Below, one piece after another: positions 44,099 to 52,992 of a DNA stretch of 64,000 nucleotides. The first letter of the stretch is position 1, and each line of letters opens with the position of its first letter. This stretch comes from Chryseosolibacter sp049791675 (lineage in GTDB: Bacteria > Bacteroidota > Bacteroidia > Cytophagales > Cyclobacteriaceae), in NCBI GenBank assembly GCA_049791675.1, contig JBARAD010000057.1, forward strand, positions 1-64,000. The letters run 5' to 3'. Under the pieces are notes generated by a model, which saw only the letters and a program-made list of their open reading frames with translations, searched no databases and was not told the origin of the DNA. The position numbers and the translations under genes were made by a program.

Positions 44099-45016
44099 GT
44101 GGATAAAAGCATGTTCCTGAAAATTCTGCAGCATTCTGCAACCACCTCGGTGGACGAGGCCAAAGAAATTATTTCATTAAGATCGCAATTCCCTTATAGC
44201 CAGGTACTACAGACGCTCGCCGCGCGGGCCAGTAAGGATCATGGGTTTCAGCATCAGCAGCGCGATCTTCAGATGGCTGCCGTTTATGCAGCTGACCGCA
44301 ACCTGTTAAAAGAGATCATTACCCTTCAGCCCGAAGAGCCTGTTCAACAGGTCGTTTCAAAGCATGTGCTTGCTGACGAACAGGTTGTCAGCGCGATCGA
44401 TTCTGTTGATGTAGCCGATGCGGTGATGGACGATCTTGAGCGGTTGTCAAAACTGAAGCACACCTTTGAAAATCTTTTCATGGATTTTCCGAAACCGAAG
44501 AAGGTAATAAAGGAGCCGGTTATGGAACCTGTCGTGGCGGAGAATATGAGCGCGCAGGGGCAGGAAAGCCAGGCCAAATCTAAAAAAGAACGCATTATTG
44601 AAATGGCGAAGGCGCTGAGCAATAACCCGGCAACCGATAGTACTTCACCGGCAAAAAAAAAACATCGCGACAAAGACGGCAACCCGGTGGATGAACTGAT
44701 CGTAGAAATACAGAATTCAAAAGAGGAGATCGTCCCGGAAAACGAAAGGCAAAAACAGCAGATCGAGATCATCAATCAGTTCATCCGTGTTCAACCCTCC
44801 ATCTCGAATCCCAGAGACAGGGTTCCGTCCGTCGGCGACCTGATGCCGATCAAATCAGGGGAGTTCGGCGATAACATTGTGTCCGAAACGCTGGTGGAAA
44901 TCCTGCTAAAACAGGGTAAAAAAGACCGGGCAATCGAGGTCTTGAAAAAACTCATTTGGAAATATCCCCAAAAAAAGGCTTACTTTGCATCCCAAATTGA
45001 AGATCTGAAGAAGTAA
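44099..45016 (+). CDS. TPR-tail protein of unknown function upstream of secG
   Basis: 305 aa, GTG start at 44099 (an ATG at 44111 is also possible). The N-terminal 70 residues are helical (ILQHSATTSVDEAKEIISLR ... YSQVLQTLAARASKDHG). The middle is charged, low-complexity and probably disordered (AKSKKERIIEMAKAL ... SPAKKKHRDKDG). The C-terminus has a single TPR-like pair (SETLVEILLKQGKKDRAIEV) and ends IEDLKK. No signal peptide, hence cytoplasmic. It sits 3 nt before secG, an arrangement I recall as common in Bacteroidota, so a link to secretion or to the membrane is possible but not shown. Confidence 0.8.
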   Translation: MDKSMFLKILQHSATTSVDEAKEIISLRSQFPYSQVLQTLAARASKDHGFQHQQRDLQMAAVYAADRNLLKEIITLQPEEPVQQVVSKHVLADEQVVSAIDSVDVADAVMDDLERLSKLKHTFENLFMDFPKPKKVIKEPVMEPVVAENMSAQGQESQAKSKKERIIEMAKALSNNPATDSTSPAKKKHRDKDGNPVDELIVEIQNSKEEIVPENERQKQQIEIINQFIRVQPSISNPRDRVPSVGDLMPIKSGEFGDNIVSETLVEILLKQGKKDRAIEVLKKLIWKYPQKKAYFASQIEDLKK

Positions 45017-45019
45017 GTT

Positions 45020-45370
45020 ATGTACACCCTAATCATCGGCCTCATTATTTTTTTCGCCATCCTTCTGGTGCTTGTCATTCTGGCTCAGAATTCCAAAGGT
45101 GGTGGTCTCACCAGTCAGTTCGGCGGTTCTGCTGCCAGCAATATCATCGGCGTTAAGAAAACGGGCGATTTGCTCGAAAAACTTACCTGGGGCTTTGTTA
45201 TTGCGATCATGGTGCTGTCATTGTCCACCGCATTTATCACGCCCAACACATCGGGGCCTTCGGATGACATCCTTGAAAGGGCGGGCGAACAAGCCCCTGT
45301 CAATGTCAATCCGAACATCAACCTTGATACTACCGGCACAGAGATCATTCCGGCTGATTCAGCCCGGTAA
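45020..45370 (+). CDS. secG: Preprotein translocase subunit SecG
   Basis: 116 aa. Two transmembrane helices (MYTLIIGLIIFFAILLVLVI and TWGFVIAIMVLSLSTAFI) flank the conserved loop QNSKGGGLTSQFGGSAASNI and GVKKTGDLLEKLTW. SecG assists the SecYE channel in protein export. A polar tail of about 40 residues follows the second helix and is longer than in Proteobacteria. Last gene of the miaB-secG run, followed by a strong terminator. Confidence 0.95.
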   Translation: MYTLIIGLIIFFAILLVLVILAQNSKGGGLTSQFGGSAASNIIGVKKTGDLLEKLTWGFVIAIMVLSLSTAFITPNTSGPSDDILERAGEQAPVNVNPNINLDTTGTEIIPADSAR

Positions 45371-45390
45371 GACTTTATATAATCCAGTAA

Positions 45391-45420
45391 AAAAAGCCCG
45401 TCGAAACACGGGCTTTTTTT
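45391..45420 (+). terminator. Intrinsic terminator of the miaB-secG operon
   Basis: An 11-bp stem AAAAAGCCCGT / ACGGGCTTTTT with a 6-nt loop, followed by further T residues. It lies 21 bp after the secG stop, between convergent genes. Confidence 0.9.
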
Positions 45421-45448
45421 ATTGCCTTTGGCTCACCGCCTCCGTTGC

Positions 45449-46165
45449 CTATGCCGCCTGTGAGATGTGTTTCACAAAAAGCCTCTTTGCTACAGGCATG
45501 AGCGTCTCGCTGAAGGGGAATTTCATCTTTGAAAGCAGCAGGTATGCCGCAGGGTTGGGCAGGTCCTTGTACCGCCTGATGAGATCCAGTTTTATTTTTT
45601 CATAAGGGTAAAGCCTGTTTTTGTCAATCACTTCCACGAATTTGGTATTCAGGCTGCGCAATTGTTCTTTGCTGTCCTCGAAAATGCTGACCTGATACCG
45701 GTAGACGTTGGTTTCTTTTTCGGGGGGCATGGTCACAAACAAATAGCCTTCATTCGCATACAGGGGCGTTACGCCTACCGGAGATATTTCACATTGCGAC
45801 TCCACATATTCATAGATTACCGTCCCCTCCTTCAAAGAATCCTTTATTTGAGGAATGGCGAATTCGATAATGGTATCCAGTTCACTCATGATGGCATCGT
45901 CTTCCACCAGTTCGCGATAGCGCAGTTCCAGGGTTCTGATCTCTTCGGCCGAGATCTCCTTGGGGAAAGACTCCCGGATCAACGTCTTGTTTTCCTTGAC
46001 AGACATCAGGTTCCGGTAATGGAACACGAGGTCGGCGAGGAAGGGATACAATTCAACTTTGTCAAAGGATTTTTTTGCTGTCTGGAGGTAGGCCAACAGC
46101 AGGTATTTCTTGTACTCAAAATCAATCAGGCCCTGGGTAAGCCAGTCTTTCGATAATTTTTCCAT
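45449..46165 (-). CDS. Cytoplasmic protein of unknown function
   Basis: 238 aa from the ATG at 46165 (MEKLSKDWLTQGLIDFEYKK); the frame to 46186 adds seven residues that do not look conserved. No signal peptide or membrane helix. Mostly helical, with YLLLAYLQTAKKSFDKVELYPFLADLVFHYRN near the N-terminus and a C-terminal region ending KLDLIRRYKDLPNPAAYLLL. I recognise it only as a hypothetical of the kind found in single copy in Bacteroidota. It converges on secG and is divergent from groES. Confidence 0.7.
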   Translation of the reverse strand: MEKLSKDWLTQGLIDFEYKKYLLLAYLQTAKKSFDKVELYPFLADLVFHYRNLMSVKENKTLIRESFPKEISAEEIRTLELRYRELVEDDAIMSELDTIIEFAIPQIKDSLKEGTVIYEYVESQCEISPVGVTPLYANEGYLFVTMPPEKETNVYRYQVSIFEDSKEQLRSLNTKFVEVIDKNRLYPYEKIKLDLIRRYKDLPNPAAYLLLSKMKFPFSETLMPVAKRLFVKHISQAA

Positions 46166-46447
46166 AGAACACAGTTTCTTAAGCAAAATTTACCAGTATT
46201 TCGTCTTCCTGTCAACCCCCGCTTCACGAAAGGTCCGGCGAGTGAATGAAACGACAGTTTGGTTGACAGGGAACTGACAGCCTGCCATAACAGCATCTAA
46301 AAATGTGCCGCTTGGGCCCAATAAGTGGGAGAAAACTGTCATAGTTAGAAAAAATGTCCGTTATTCGCGTCACTTTTCGCCTTGGCATAATTGCTGATAG
46401 GTGGCGCAGGCGAACCCATATGTACAACCTAAAACAATCAATAGTAT

Positions 46448-46726
46448 ATGGCAAAAATCAATTTCAAACCAAATGAGGATAGGGTGCTTGTAGAACCCGC
46501 TGAAGCTGAAACCAAAACAGCGTCAGGTATTATCATCCCTGACACCGCGAAGGAGAAGCCCCAGAAAGGCACTATCATTGCCGTTGGTGAGGGATTAAAA
46601 GACAAGCCGGTAACTGTAAAAGTCGGCGACAATGTGCTGTATGGCAAATACGCAGGTACTGAAATCACGATCGATGGAAAAGAGTACCTGATCATGCGAA
46701 ACTCTGACATCTTCGGAATTATCTAA
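46448..46726 (+). CDS. groS: Co-chaperonin GroES
   Basis: 92 aa. The full GroES fold signature is present: FKPNEDRVLVEPAEAETKT, the mobile loop (ASGIIIPDTAKEKPQKG), GKYAGTEITIDGKEYLIM and the C-terminal DIFGII. GroES caps the GroEL ring during folding. The upstream 282 bp contain no CIRCE element, so HrcA control is not indicated. groEL follows after 26 bp. Confidence 0.97.
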   Translation: MAKINFKPNEDRVLVEPAEAETKTASGIIIPDTAKEKPQKGTIIAVGEGLKDKPVTVKVGDNVLYGKYAGTEITIDGKEYLIMRNSDIFGII

Positions 46727-46752
46727 TCACTAACCTAAAATCTTGACAAATT

Positions 46753-48390
46753 ATGGCTAAAGAAATCACGTTTGATACCTCCGCGAGAGACAGAATAAAA
46801 AAGGGTGTTGACAAGCTGGCGAACGCAGTAAAAGTTACACTGGGTCCTAAAGGACGCAACGTCATCCTCGACAAAAAATTCGGCGCGCCTACTGTTACAA
46901 AAGACGGCGTCTCCGTAGCAAAGGAGATTGAATTAAAGGATGCTATTGAAAATATGGGTGCTCAGCTGGTGAAGGAAGTTGCTTCCAAAACCGCTGATGC
47001 TGCAGGTGACGGAACGACTACTGCGACTGTGTTGGCGCAATCGATCTATTCACACGGCATTAAGAACGTAGCTGCAGGTGCTAACCCGATGGACCTGAAG
47101 CGCGGTATCGACAAGGCTGTAGAGGCCGTTGTTGACCACCTCAGAAAGCAATCCCGCAAATTGAAAGATTCGGCAGAAATCGCCCAGGTTGCTACGATCT
47201 CTTCCAACAGCGACCAGACTATCGGCAAGATGATCGCCGATGCAATGGATAAAGTTGGTAAAGACGGTGTGATCACGGTTGAGGAAGCCAAAGGAACTGA
47301 AACCGAAGTGAAGACTGTAGAAGGTATGCAGTTCGACCGCGGATACCTCTCCCCTTACTTCGTGACGAACACGGAGAAAATGGAAGCGGATCTGGATTCT
47401 CCTTTCGTACTGATCTACGACAAGAAGATCAGCAGCATGAAAGAACTGCTTCCGGTCCTCGAGCAGACTGCGCAGACTGGCAAACCGCTGTTGATCATTG
47501 CTGAAGAAGTTGAAGGCGAAGCGCTTGCTACGCTTGTAGTAAACAAGATCCGTGGCGCACTGCGTGTTGCTGCCGTGAAAGCTCCCGGCTTTGGCGATCG
47601 CAGAAAAGCAATGCTGGAGGATATCGCCATCCTGACCGGTGGTAAAGTGATCTCTGAAGAGCAGGGCTTCAAACTGGAGAATGCCTCTTTGGATATGCTT
47701 GGCCGCGCTGAAAAGATCAGCATCGACAAAGACAACACGACGATCGTTAATGGCGCCGGTAACAAAGCTGACATCCAGGGCCGCGTGGCTCAGATCAAAG
47801 CTCAGATCGAAACAACCACTTCGGATTACGATAAAGAAAAACTCCAGGAACGTCTTGCAAAACTTTCCGGCGGTGTGGCGATCCTGTACGTAGGTGCTGC
47901 TACTGAAGTTGAAATGAAAGAGAAGAAAGACCGTGTAGACGATGCGTTGCATGCAACGCGCGCTGCTGTTCAGGAAGGAATTGTTCCTGGTGGTGGCGTT
48001 GCTTACATCCGTGCGATCGACGCATTGAAAGATCCTGTCGCGCTTGGAACAATCAACGAAGATCAGGCTACCGGCGTGAACATCATCCGCCTTGCGCTTG
48101 AATCTCCCCTGAGAACGATCGCTGAGAACGCTGGTCAGGAAGGTTCTGTGATCGTGAACAAAGTTCGCGATGGCAAGAAGGACTACGGATACAATGCAAA
48201 TGACAACACATTTGTTAACTTCTTCGAAGCGGGTATCATCGACCCGACGAAAGTAAGCCGTCTGGCGCTCGAGAACGCAGCCTCTATCGCAGGTATGTTG
48301 CTGACAACAGAAGCTGTTGTTTCCGATGTAGCGGAAGAGAAAGAAGCACCTGCTATGCCCCACGGCGGCGGCATGGGCGGAATGATGTAA
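46753..48390 (+). CDS. groL: Chaperonin GroEL
   Basis: 545 aa, full length. Nucleotide-binding motifs VTLGPKGRNV and AAGDGTTTATVLA (the catalytic Asp lies in DGTTT), the apical-domain block VEEAKGTETEVKTVEGMQFDRGYLSPYF, and the GGM-rich tail (PHGGGMGGMM). The tetradecameric ring encloses and folds client proteins in the cytoplasm. Forms an operon with groES and ends in a GNRA-capped terminator. The 437-codon open frame on the opposite strand is a codon-bias shadow. Confidence 0.98.
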   Translation: MAKEITFDTSARDRIKKGVDKLANAVKVTLGPKGRNVILDKKFGAPTVTKDGVSVAKEIELKDAIENMGAQLVKEVASKTADAAGDGTTTATVLAQSIYSHGIKNVAAGANPMDLKRGIDKAVEAVVDHLRKQSRKLKDSAEIAQVATISSNSDQTIGKMIADAMDKVGKDGVITVEEAKGTETEVKTVEGMQFDRGYLSPYFVTNTEKMEADLDSPFVLIYDKKISSMKELLPVLEQTAQTGKPLLIIAEEVEGEALATLVVNKIRGALRVAAVKAPGFGDRRKAMLEDIAILTGGKVISEEQGFKLENASLDMLGRAEKISIDKDNTTIVNGAGNKADIQGRVAQIKAQIETTTSDYDKEKLQERLAKLSGGVAILYVGAATEVEMKEKKDRVDDALHATRAAVQEGIVPGGGVAYIRAIDALKDPVALGTINEDQATGVNIIRLALESPLRTIAENAGQEGSVIVNKVRDGKKDYGYNANDNTFVNFFEAGIIDPTKVSRLALENAASIAGMLLTTEAVVSDVAEEKEAPAMPHGGGMGGMM

Positions 48391-48413
48391 GAAAGTTAAA
48401 ACGCTTATAAAAG

Positions 48414-48445
48414 AAAGGCTTTACCGAAAGGTGAAGCCTTTTTTT
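48414..48445 (+). terminator. Intrinsic terminator of groESL
   Basis: A 12-bp stem AAAGGCTTTACC / GGTGAAGCCTTT (one G-U pair) closed by a GAAA tetraloop and followed by more T residues, 24 bp after the groEL stop. Confidence 0.9.
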
Positions 48446-48619
48446 ATGATGCCAGGTGTTCAAATATGAAACAGCGACTCCCGCCGGCTATACGGTGAAA
48501 CAAACCGGAGTGTAGGTCGGGCAACAAGCGCCTTATTGGGCCGGGATGCCCCGTCGTAAAAGCAATAGACCTTCTCAGGCGGAATACTCGAGAAGTTTTG
48601 TCCTGATGATGCGTGCGCC

Positions 48620-49165
48620 TCAACGATCCGTATGTTCGACCCAGAGGAGCGCAGCAGTGTCATATCCCACTTCCCGCGCCTTTTGCAGGTAGGATTCTTT
48701 TATTGCCTCAGGCATGGTGGTCTCCCTTGACAGGAGCCAGAGATATTTAAGACTCTCCCCCGCCACCAGCGCATACTTGTATCCCGGATCGAGGGCGATG
48801 ACATTATATCCGGAATAAAAAGGCCCGAAGAATGAAACCTTGAGTTTGGCTTCACCCGGATCGCCTGCAAACTTCGCTTTGCCCGTCGCCTCTTTGCGCT
48901 CTTTTGTCTTTACATTGTATCCGCGGTTGATCACTTTGACTGTACCGTCATCATTTAGCGAATACGTGGCGGTGGTATTGTTCAGGTTGCGCTCATACTT
49001 GAAATCCAGGCGGGCTACTTCATACCACCTGCCCATGTACCGGTTGATATCGAAAGGCTTGACGGCAACCGCTCCTTCAGGAATTGTCCTGCATGACTTC
49101 ATGCTTAACAGTGTCGCAACACCCAGCACTGCTCCACCGATCCATAAAATTTTTTGCTTCTTCAT
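48620..49165 (-). CDS. blc: Bacterial lipocalin (Blc type)
   Basis: 181 aa from the ATG at 49165; the longer frame to 49252 is not Blc-like. The N-terminal hydrophobic segment ends at MKSC (Cys25), a possible though atypical lipidation site. Lipocalin signatures are GRWYEVARLDFKYERNL (about 45-61), the KVINRGYN strand, and WLLSRETTMPE near the end. Blc proteins bind fatty acids or lysophospholipids at the outer membrane and respond to envelope stress. Single gene; the 229 bp after groEL and the 282 bp before the next gene hold nothing else recognisable apart from the groEL terminator. Confidence 0.88.
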   Translation of the reverse strand: MKKQKILWIGGAVLGVATLLSMKSCRTIPEGAVAVKPFDINRYMGRWYEVARLDFKYERNLNNTTATYSLNDDGTVKVINRGYNVKTKERKEATGKAKFAGDPGEAKLKVSFFGPFYSGYNVIALDPGYKYALVAGESLKYLWLLSRETTMPEAIKESYLQKAREVGYDTAALLWVEHTDR

Positions 49166-49447
49166 ATTTCGTCTTAACAAAAGGCCTCGAACAAGAACGA
49201 TTGTGTCAGCAATAACAAATTTCCATGCCCTTCTGTTTGATCGGGCAGCCAACTTTCTCTGAACCGGCCATTGTTAGATCGATCTTCAGCCAGGACACGT
49301 ATTGCCTCTACGGCCGGTGAAGAAAAAATCAAACATTTAGCGGCGATCCTGTCAAATGCCGGAAAGGTTTTCTTACATTTCTTTAAATCAACGCTACCTT
49401 CCTGATCGTTGCAGTCACGCCCGGCGCGCTAAACATGATGCGCTGTA

Positions 49448-50278
49448 ATGCATTATCTCCTGACGGCCTTACACGAAAATCATATTCTAAAAAAGACGAT
49501 CATGCTAACAAAAATGATTTATCCCCTCTCATTAAGAGAAAAGATCAGCTGGAGGGTTCAAAGGATCCTCCCTGAAGCAAATGGAACCAACATTCCGCTG
49601 GAATTCAGTAAAGACATCCGATTGGACCTATCAAAAACAGATGTTGGACACCGGTCCATCATATACAACGGTTTCTATGAATTAGACCTTTCCAAAATGA
49701 TGGTGAGACTCGCACGGCAGGGAGGATTGATGGTGGATGTCGGTGCCAATTACGGGTACTTCTCTTGTCTGTGGGCTTCCAAAAGGCCGGGCAATAGCGT
49801 CATTGCTTTCGAAGCCTCCCCCGTGAACATTGAGCCGCTGAGGAACAATGTCAGGAAGAACAAACTGGACGACAGCATTACGGTAATACCACTTGCGTTG
49901 GGAAAAGAGCCCGGAATATTGAAGTTCAATCTCGCCACAGAAAACAAGCAAACGGGCTGGGGCGGCTTCACCATCAATAATGATTCAGGATCAGTGGAAG
50001 TGAAAGTCGACACACTCGACAATTACGCCAGGAAAAACAATATTCAAAAGATCGATGTATTAAAGATTGATGTGGAAGGGGCAGACACCTGGGTTCTGTA
50101 TGGAGCGAAAGAACTGCTGAGTGAGAAGAGAATCCGTCATATATTCTTTGAACAGAATATTCCGAGAATGGATCTTTTGAACATTAAGCGAAACGAGGCG
50201 GGTGATTTTCTCAGAGAACTTGGTTACGTGCTGCAGGAAAAAACACCCAATGAGTTCTATGCTTATCCGGGAAAATAG
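49448..50278 (+). CDS. FkbM-family SAM-dependent methyltransferase
   Basis: 276 aa; starts at 49502 or 49514 are possible instead of 49448. SAM-binding motif LMVDVGANYGYFSCLWA (about 95-111), VIAFEASPVNIEPLRNNV, and the FkbM hallmark VLKIDVEGADTWVLYGAKELL (about 203-223). FkbM proteins O-methylate hydroxyls in sugars, lipids or antibiotics, often in surface-glycan clusters; no glycosyltransferases are adjacent. No signal peptide. It converges with the PQQ dehydrogenase gene after 76 bp. Confidence 0.88.
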   Translation: MHYLLTALHENHILKKTIMLTKMIYPLSLREKISWRVQRILPEANGTNIPLEFSKDIRLDLSKTDVGHRSIIYNGFYELDLSKMMVRLARQGGLMVDVGANYGYFSCLWASKRPGNSVIAFEASPVNIEPLRNNVRKNKLDDSITVIPLALGKEPGILKFNLATENKQTGWGGFTINNDSGSVEVKVDTLDNYARKNNIQKIDVLKIDVEGADTWVLYGAKELLSEKRIRHIFFEQNIPRMDLLNIKRNEAGDFLRELGYVLQEKTPNEFYAYPGK

Positions 50279-50354
50279 CTTTTGGTTTAGTGTCTTCGGA
50301 CAGGGCTTTAACGACACGGCGCGAAAGATCCGAAATCCTGGTTTCAATCGCGCG

Positions 50355-51761
50355 TTAAAGTATCTTTTCGGGAGTGATGCGCAGAACCATGTCCGGGTTG
50401 TTGAGAAGCACATAGAGCGCCCCATCGGGTCCGGCTTTTACATCCCTGACGCGGCCCACTCCTTTCAGGATCATCTCCTGAGAGATCACGTCGCTATCGT
50501 CAATCACGAGTCTCCGGATCTCTTCGAAGGCAAGGGCGCCGACGATGAGATTGTTTTTCCATTTCGGAAAAAGCGGGCTTGAGACAAATTCAGCAGAACA
50601 AACGCCGATAGAAGGTGTCCAGTGGAGCAGCGGTCTTTCCATGCCGGGCATTTCTGTTTTGTCTGAAACAATTTCACCACTGTAGTCCACCCCGTAGGTC
50701 ACGAGCGGCCAACCATAATTCGCGCCCTTCCTGAGAATATTCAACTCATCCCCGCCCATGGGTCCGTGTTCAGTAGCCCATATCTCACCCGTAACAGGAT
50801 GCAGTGCCAGGCCCTGGACGTTCCTGTTTCCGATGGTAAAGATAGCGGGCAACATTCCTTTCTTTCCGCGATAAGGGTTGTCTCCTGGTATGGAACCATC
50901 GGGATAGATGCGGTATACTTTTCCACTGGGTTTTCCCGGATCCTGGGAATCTATTCCCCTGGCCATATCGCCGATGGTGAAGTACAGATAGCCTTGCCTG
51001 TCAAATAGAAAACGACAGCCCCACCGGTTGCCGCCCGGTATCTTTAAGGAGTCCGGCGCTTCAAACAATGTTTGCTCCTGCACCCATTGGTGATCCCGTA
51101 TCTTGCCACGGACTACCTTCGTCATTCCCCTTGCCTCTTTGTCGGAAGGGTTGTCAATCGTATGACTGAAGGCGATGTACACCCAACCATTCTTTGCAAA
51201 ATCGGGGTCGAGTGCAATGTCCATCAGCCCGCCGGTAGTATGTTGAGAATAGGTCATTGGCACGCCCTTCACTGGCTGAGGATCCAGTTTTCCATCCACC
51301 ATCCACCGGATGCCTCCGGTCCTTTCAGTGATCAGGGCCCTGCGGTTGTCGGTGAATTCAATGCCCCACGGTGTGCTCAAACCTTCAGACACCAGTTTTT
51401 CAACTTTCAGGATATAATCTTTCGTTGTCAGGCGCTCAGGGACAGGACGCAAGGCATTCGGGGGAACCTCCTGCGCTGCAACGATATAATCGGCCACGGC
51501 ATTGATCTGTTCATCGTTCAGCACAGCGCCCCAGGCCACCATCTCTGTTGAAGGAATTCCGAAACGAATATTTCGCACAATGGCCCCCTTCCCTCTTCCG
51601 TACTGCCAATCGGTCTTGACAAGTTTACTGGCCGTATTTCCCTGCAACTGGCTGCCATGGCATCCGGCACAATAGGTTTTGTAGGTATTCTCTCCCTGCT
51701 GCGCAAGAAGCACGGTGCAAGGAATAAACAATGCCAGTAAGAATGCAATGTGATCTTTCAT
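50355..51761 (-). CDS. PQQ-dependent aldose/sorbosone-type sugar dehydrogenase with N-terminal cytochrome c domain
   Basis: 468 aa. After the signal peptide (LLALFIPCTVLLAQ) a cytochrome c domain occupies about 22-100, with heme motif CAGCH (Cys31, Cys34, His35) and a distal Met in the GIPSTEMVAWG segment. The remainder (about 110-468) is a GSDH-type six-bladed propeller: GLSTPWGIEF, DIALDPDFAKNGWVYIAFS, GGNRWGCRFLF, GNRNVQGLALHP, WATEHGPMGGDELN. These are the PQQ- and calcium-binding regions of soluble aldose dehydrogenases. The fusion lets electrons pass from PQQ to heme within the periplasm. No PQQ synthesis genes are in the window. Confidence 0.9.
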   Translation of the reverse strand: MKDHIAFLLALFIPCTVLLAQQGENTYKTYCAGCHGSQLQGNTASKLVKTDWQYGRGKGAIVRNIRFGIPSTEMVAWGAVLNDEQINAVADYIVAAQEVPPNALRPVPERLTTKDYILKVEKLVSEGLSTPWGIEFTDNRRALITERTGGIRWMVDGKLDPQPVKGVPMTYSQHTTGGLMDIALDPDFAKNGWVYIAFSHTIDNPSDKEARGMTKVVRGKIRDHQWVQEQTLFEAPDSLKIPGGNRWGCRFLFDRQGYLYFTIGDMARGIDSQDPGKPSGKVYRIYPDGSIPGDNPYRGKKGMLPAIFTIGNRNVQGLALHPVTGEIWATEHGPMGGDELNILRKGANYGWPLVTYGVDYSGEIVSDKTEMPGMERPLLHWTPSIGVCSAEFVSSPLFPKWKNNLIVGALAFEEIRRLVIDDSDVISQEMILKGVGRVRDVKAGPDGALYVLLNNPDMVLRITPEKIL

Positions 51762-51884
51762 TTGTTATGTTATTGACCTACGCTACCAACAGTCGCAAGG
51801 GATTAAAATCCTGTTGCGGAATTTACAATAGTGTGCGAGAGATTCCTAAAAAAATACCACTGACCCATTCAGGGGATAAAGCGA

Positions 51885-52841
51885 TCAGCGGACAACATTG
51901 ACAGGACTTCCTTCGGTAAAAGCCTGCAGGTTCCTGGCAGCCATGTTCATCAGTCTGGACCGGGCTTCTTTTGTAGCCCACGCGATGTGCGGCGTGATGA
52001 TGCAATGCTTCGCACTGAACAGCGGATTGTGTGGTGGCGGAGGTTCAGCAGAAAGCACATCGATTCCCGCGCCGGCGATCACATCATTGTTCAGCGCACC
52101 GGCGAGATCTTCGTCGACGATTATCGGGCCGCGTGAAGTATTGATCAGGAGGGCGCTCTTTTTCATCCGCCGCAGGCTGGTAGCATTGATCAGTCCTTTC
52201 GTTTCCGGCGTCAGGGGGCAATGGATACTGACAACATCGGATTGTTCCAGCAATTCGGGAATCCCGCTCCACCGGAAATTCTTCCGGTGTGCTTGTGGGC
52301 TTTGGGTTCTTGCCGATCCGATAATATTCATGCCGAAGGCGGTGGCCATATCTCCAACCTTCTGTCCGATATTACCGAAGCCTATGATGCCCATGGTCTT
52401 GCCGGCAAGTTCCACCAGCGGGTAGTCCCAGTAACACCAGTCTTTCGAGGCTGCCCATTTTCCTTCCCGCACCGTGTCGCTGTGTCGCTGGACATGATGG
52501 CACAGTTCGAGCAATAAAGCCATCGTCAGCTGGGCAACGGAATAGCTACCGTAATCCGGAATATTGCTGACGATGATCCCTCTCCTGTTGGCAGCTTCGG
52601 TGTCGATGATATTGTACCCCGTTGCGAGGACGCCGATGAATTTTAAGCGCGGAAGCCGGTGGATGATATCTTCACGGATCGGTGTCTTGTTGGTCATCAA
52701 GACATCCGCGTCAGCCGCCCGCACGAGAATTTCTTCAGGCGACGTTCTGTCATGCACCACCAGCTCACCAAAATTCTGAATCGCATTCCAGCTTAAGTCG
52801 CCGGGGTTGAGGGCATAACCATCGAGTACAACAATTTTCAT
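51885..52841 (-). CDS. D-2-hydroxyacid dehydrogenase (glycerate/hydroxypyruvate reductase type)
   Basis: 318 aa. NAD-binding GIIGFGNIGQKVGDMA (about 150-165), the substrate-binding arginine in LLINTSRGPIIVDE, the catalytic Glu in IDVLSAEPP, and the catalytic His in CIITPHIAWATKEAR. This family interconverts 2-oxoacids such as glyoxylate or hydroxypyruvate and D-2-hydroxyacids in the cytoplasm. The position 152 bp after malate synthase and near the lut genes fits a role in C2/C3 hydroxyacid metabolism. Exact substrate not determined. Confidence 0.9.
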   Translation of the reverse strand: MKIVVLDGYALNPGDLSWNAIQNFGELVVHDRTSPEEILVRAADADVLMTNKTPIREDIIHRLPRLKFIGVLATGYNIIDTEAANRRGIIVSNIPDYGSYSVAQLTMALLLELCHHVQRHSDTVREGKWAASKDWCYWDYPLVELAGKTMGIIGFGNIGQKVGDMATAFGMNIIGSARTQSPQAHRKNFRWSGIPELLEQSDVVSIHCPLTPETKGLINATSLRRMKKSALLINTSRGPIIVDEDLAGALNNDVIAGAGIDVLSAEPPPPHNPLFSAKHCIITPHIAWATKEARSRLMNMAARNLQAFTEGSPVNVVR

Positions 52842-52992
52842 TCTTTATGGGGATATCGGTACTTTGAACCAGCTACGAATAGGCAGGATTTTCAGAGCGG
52901 ATCTGAATGGCCAGCAGACCGGGCAAACCCACCACAGTCACGTAGTAAATTGTGGGGCCGATCATCGTTTTCCGCAGCACCAATCGCTCACC

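Noticed and set aside
46263..46291. TTGACA-N17-CATAAC resembling an E. coli sigma70 promoter upstream of groES
   Set aside because: Bacteroidota primary sigma factors use a different consensus, and the site is about 150 bp from the gene; probably chance.
47050..48363. 437-codon open frame antisense to groEL (minus strand)
   Set aside because: It lies entirely opposite a full-length groEL and shows no family features; it is a shadow of groEL codon bias.
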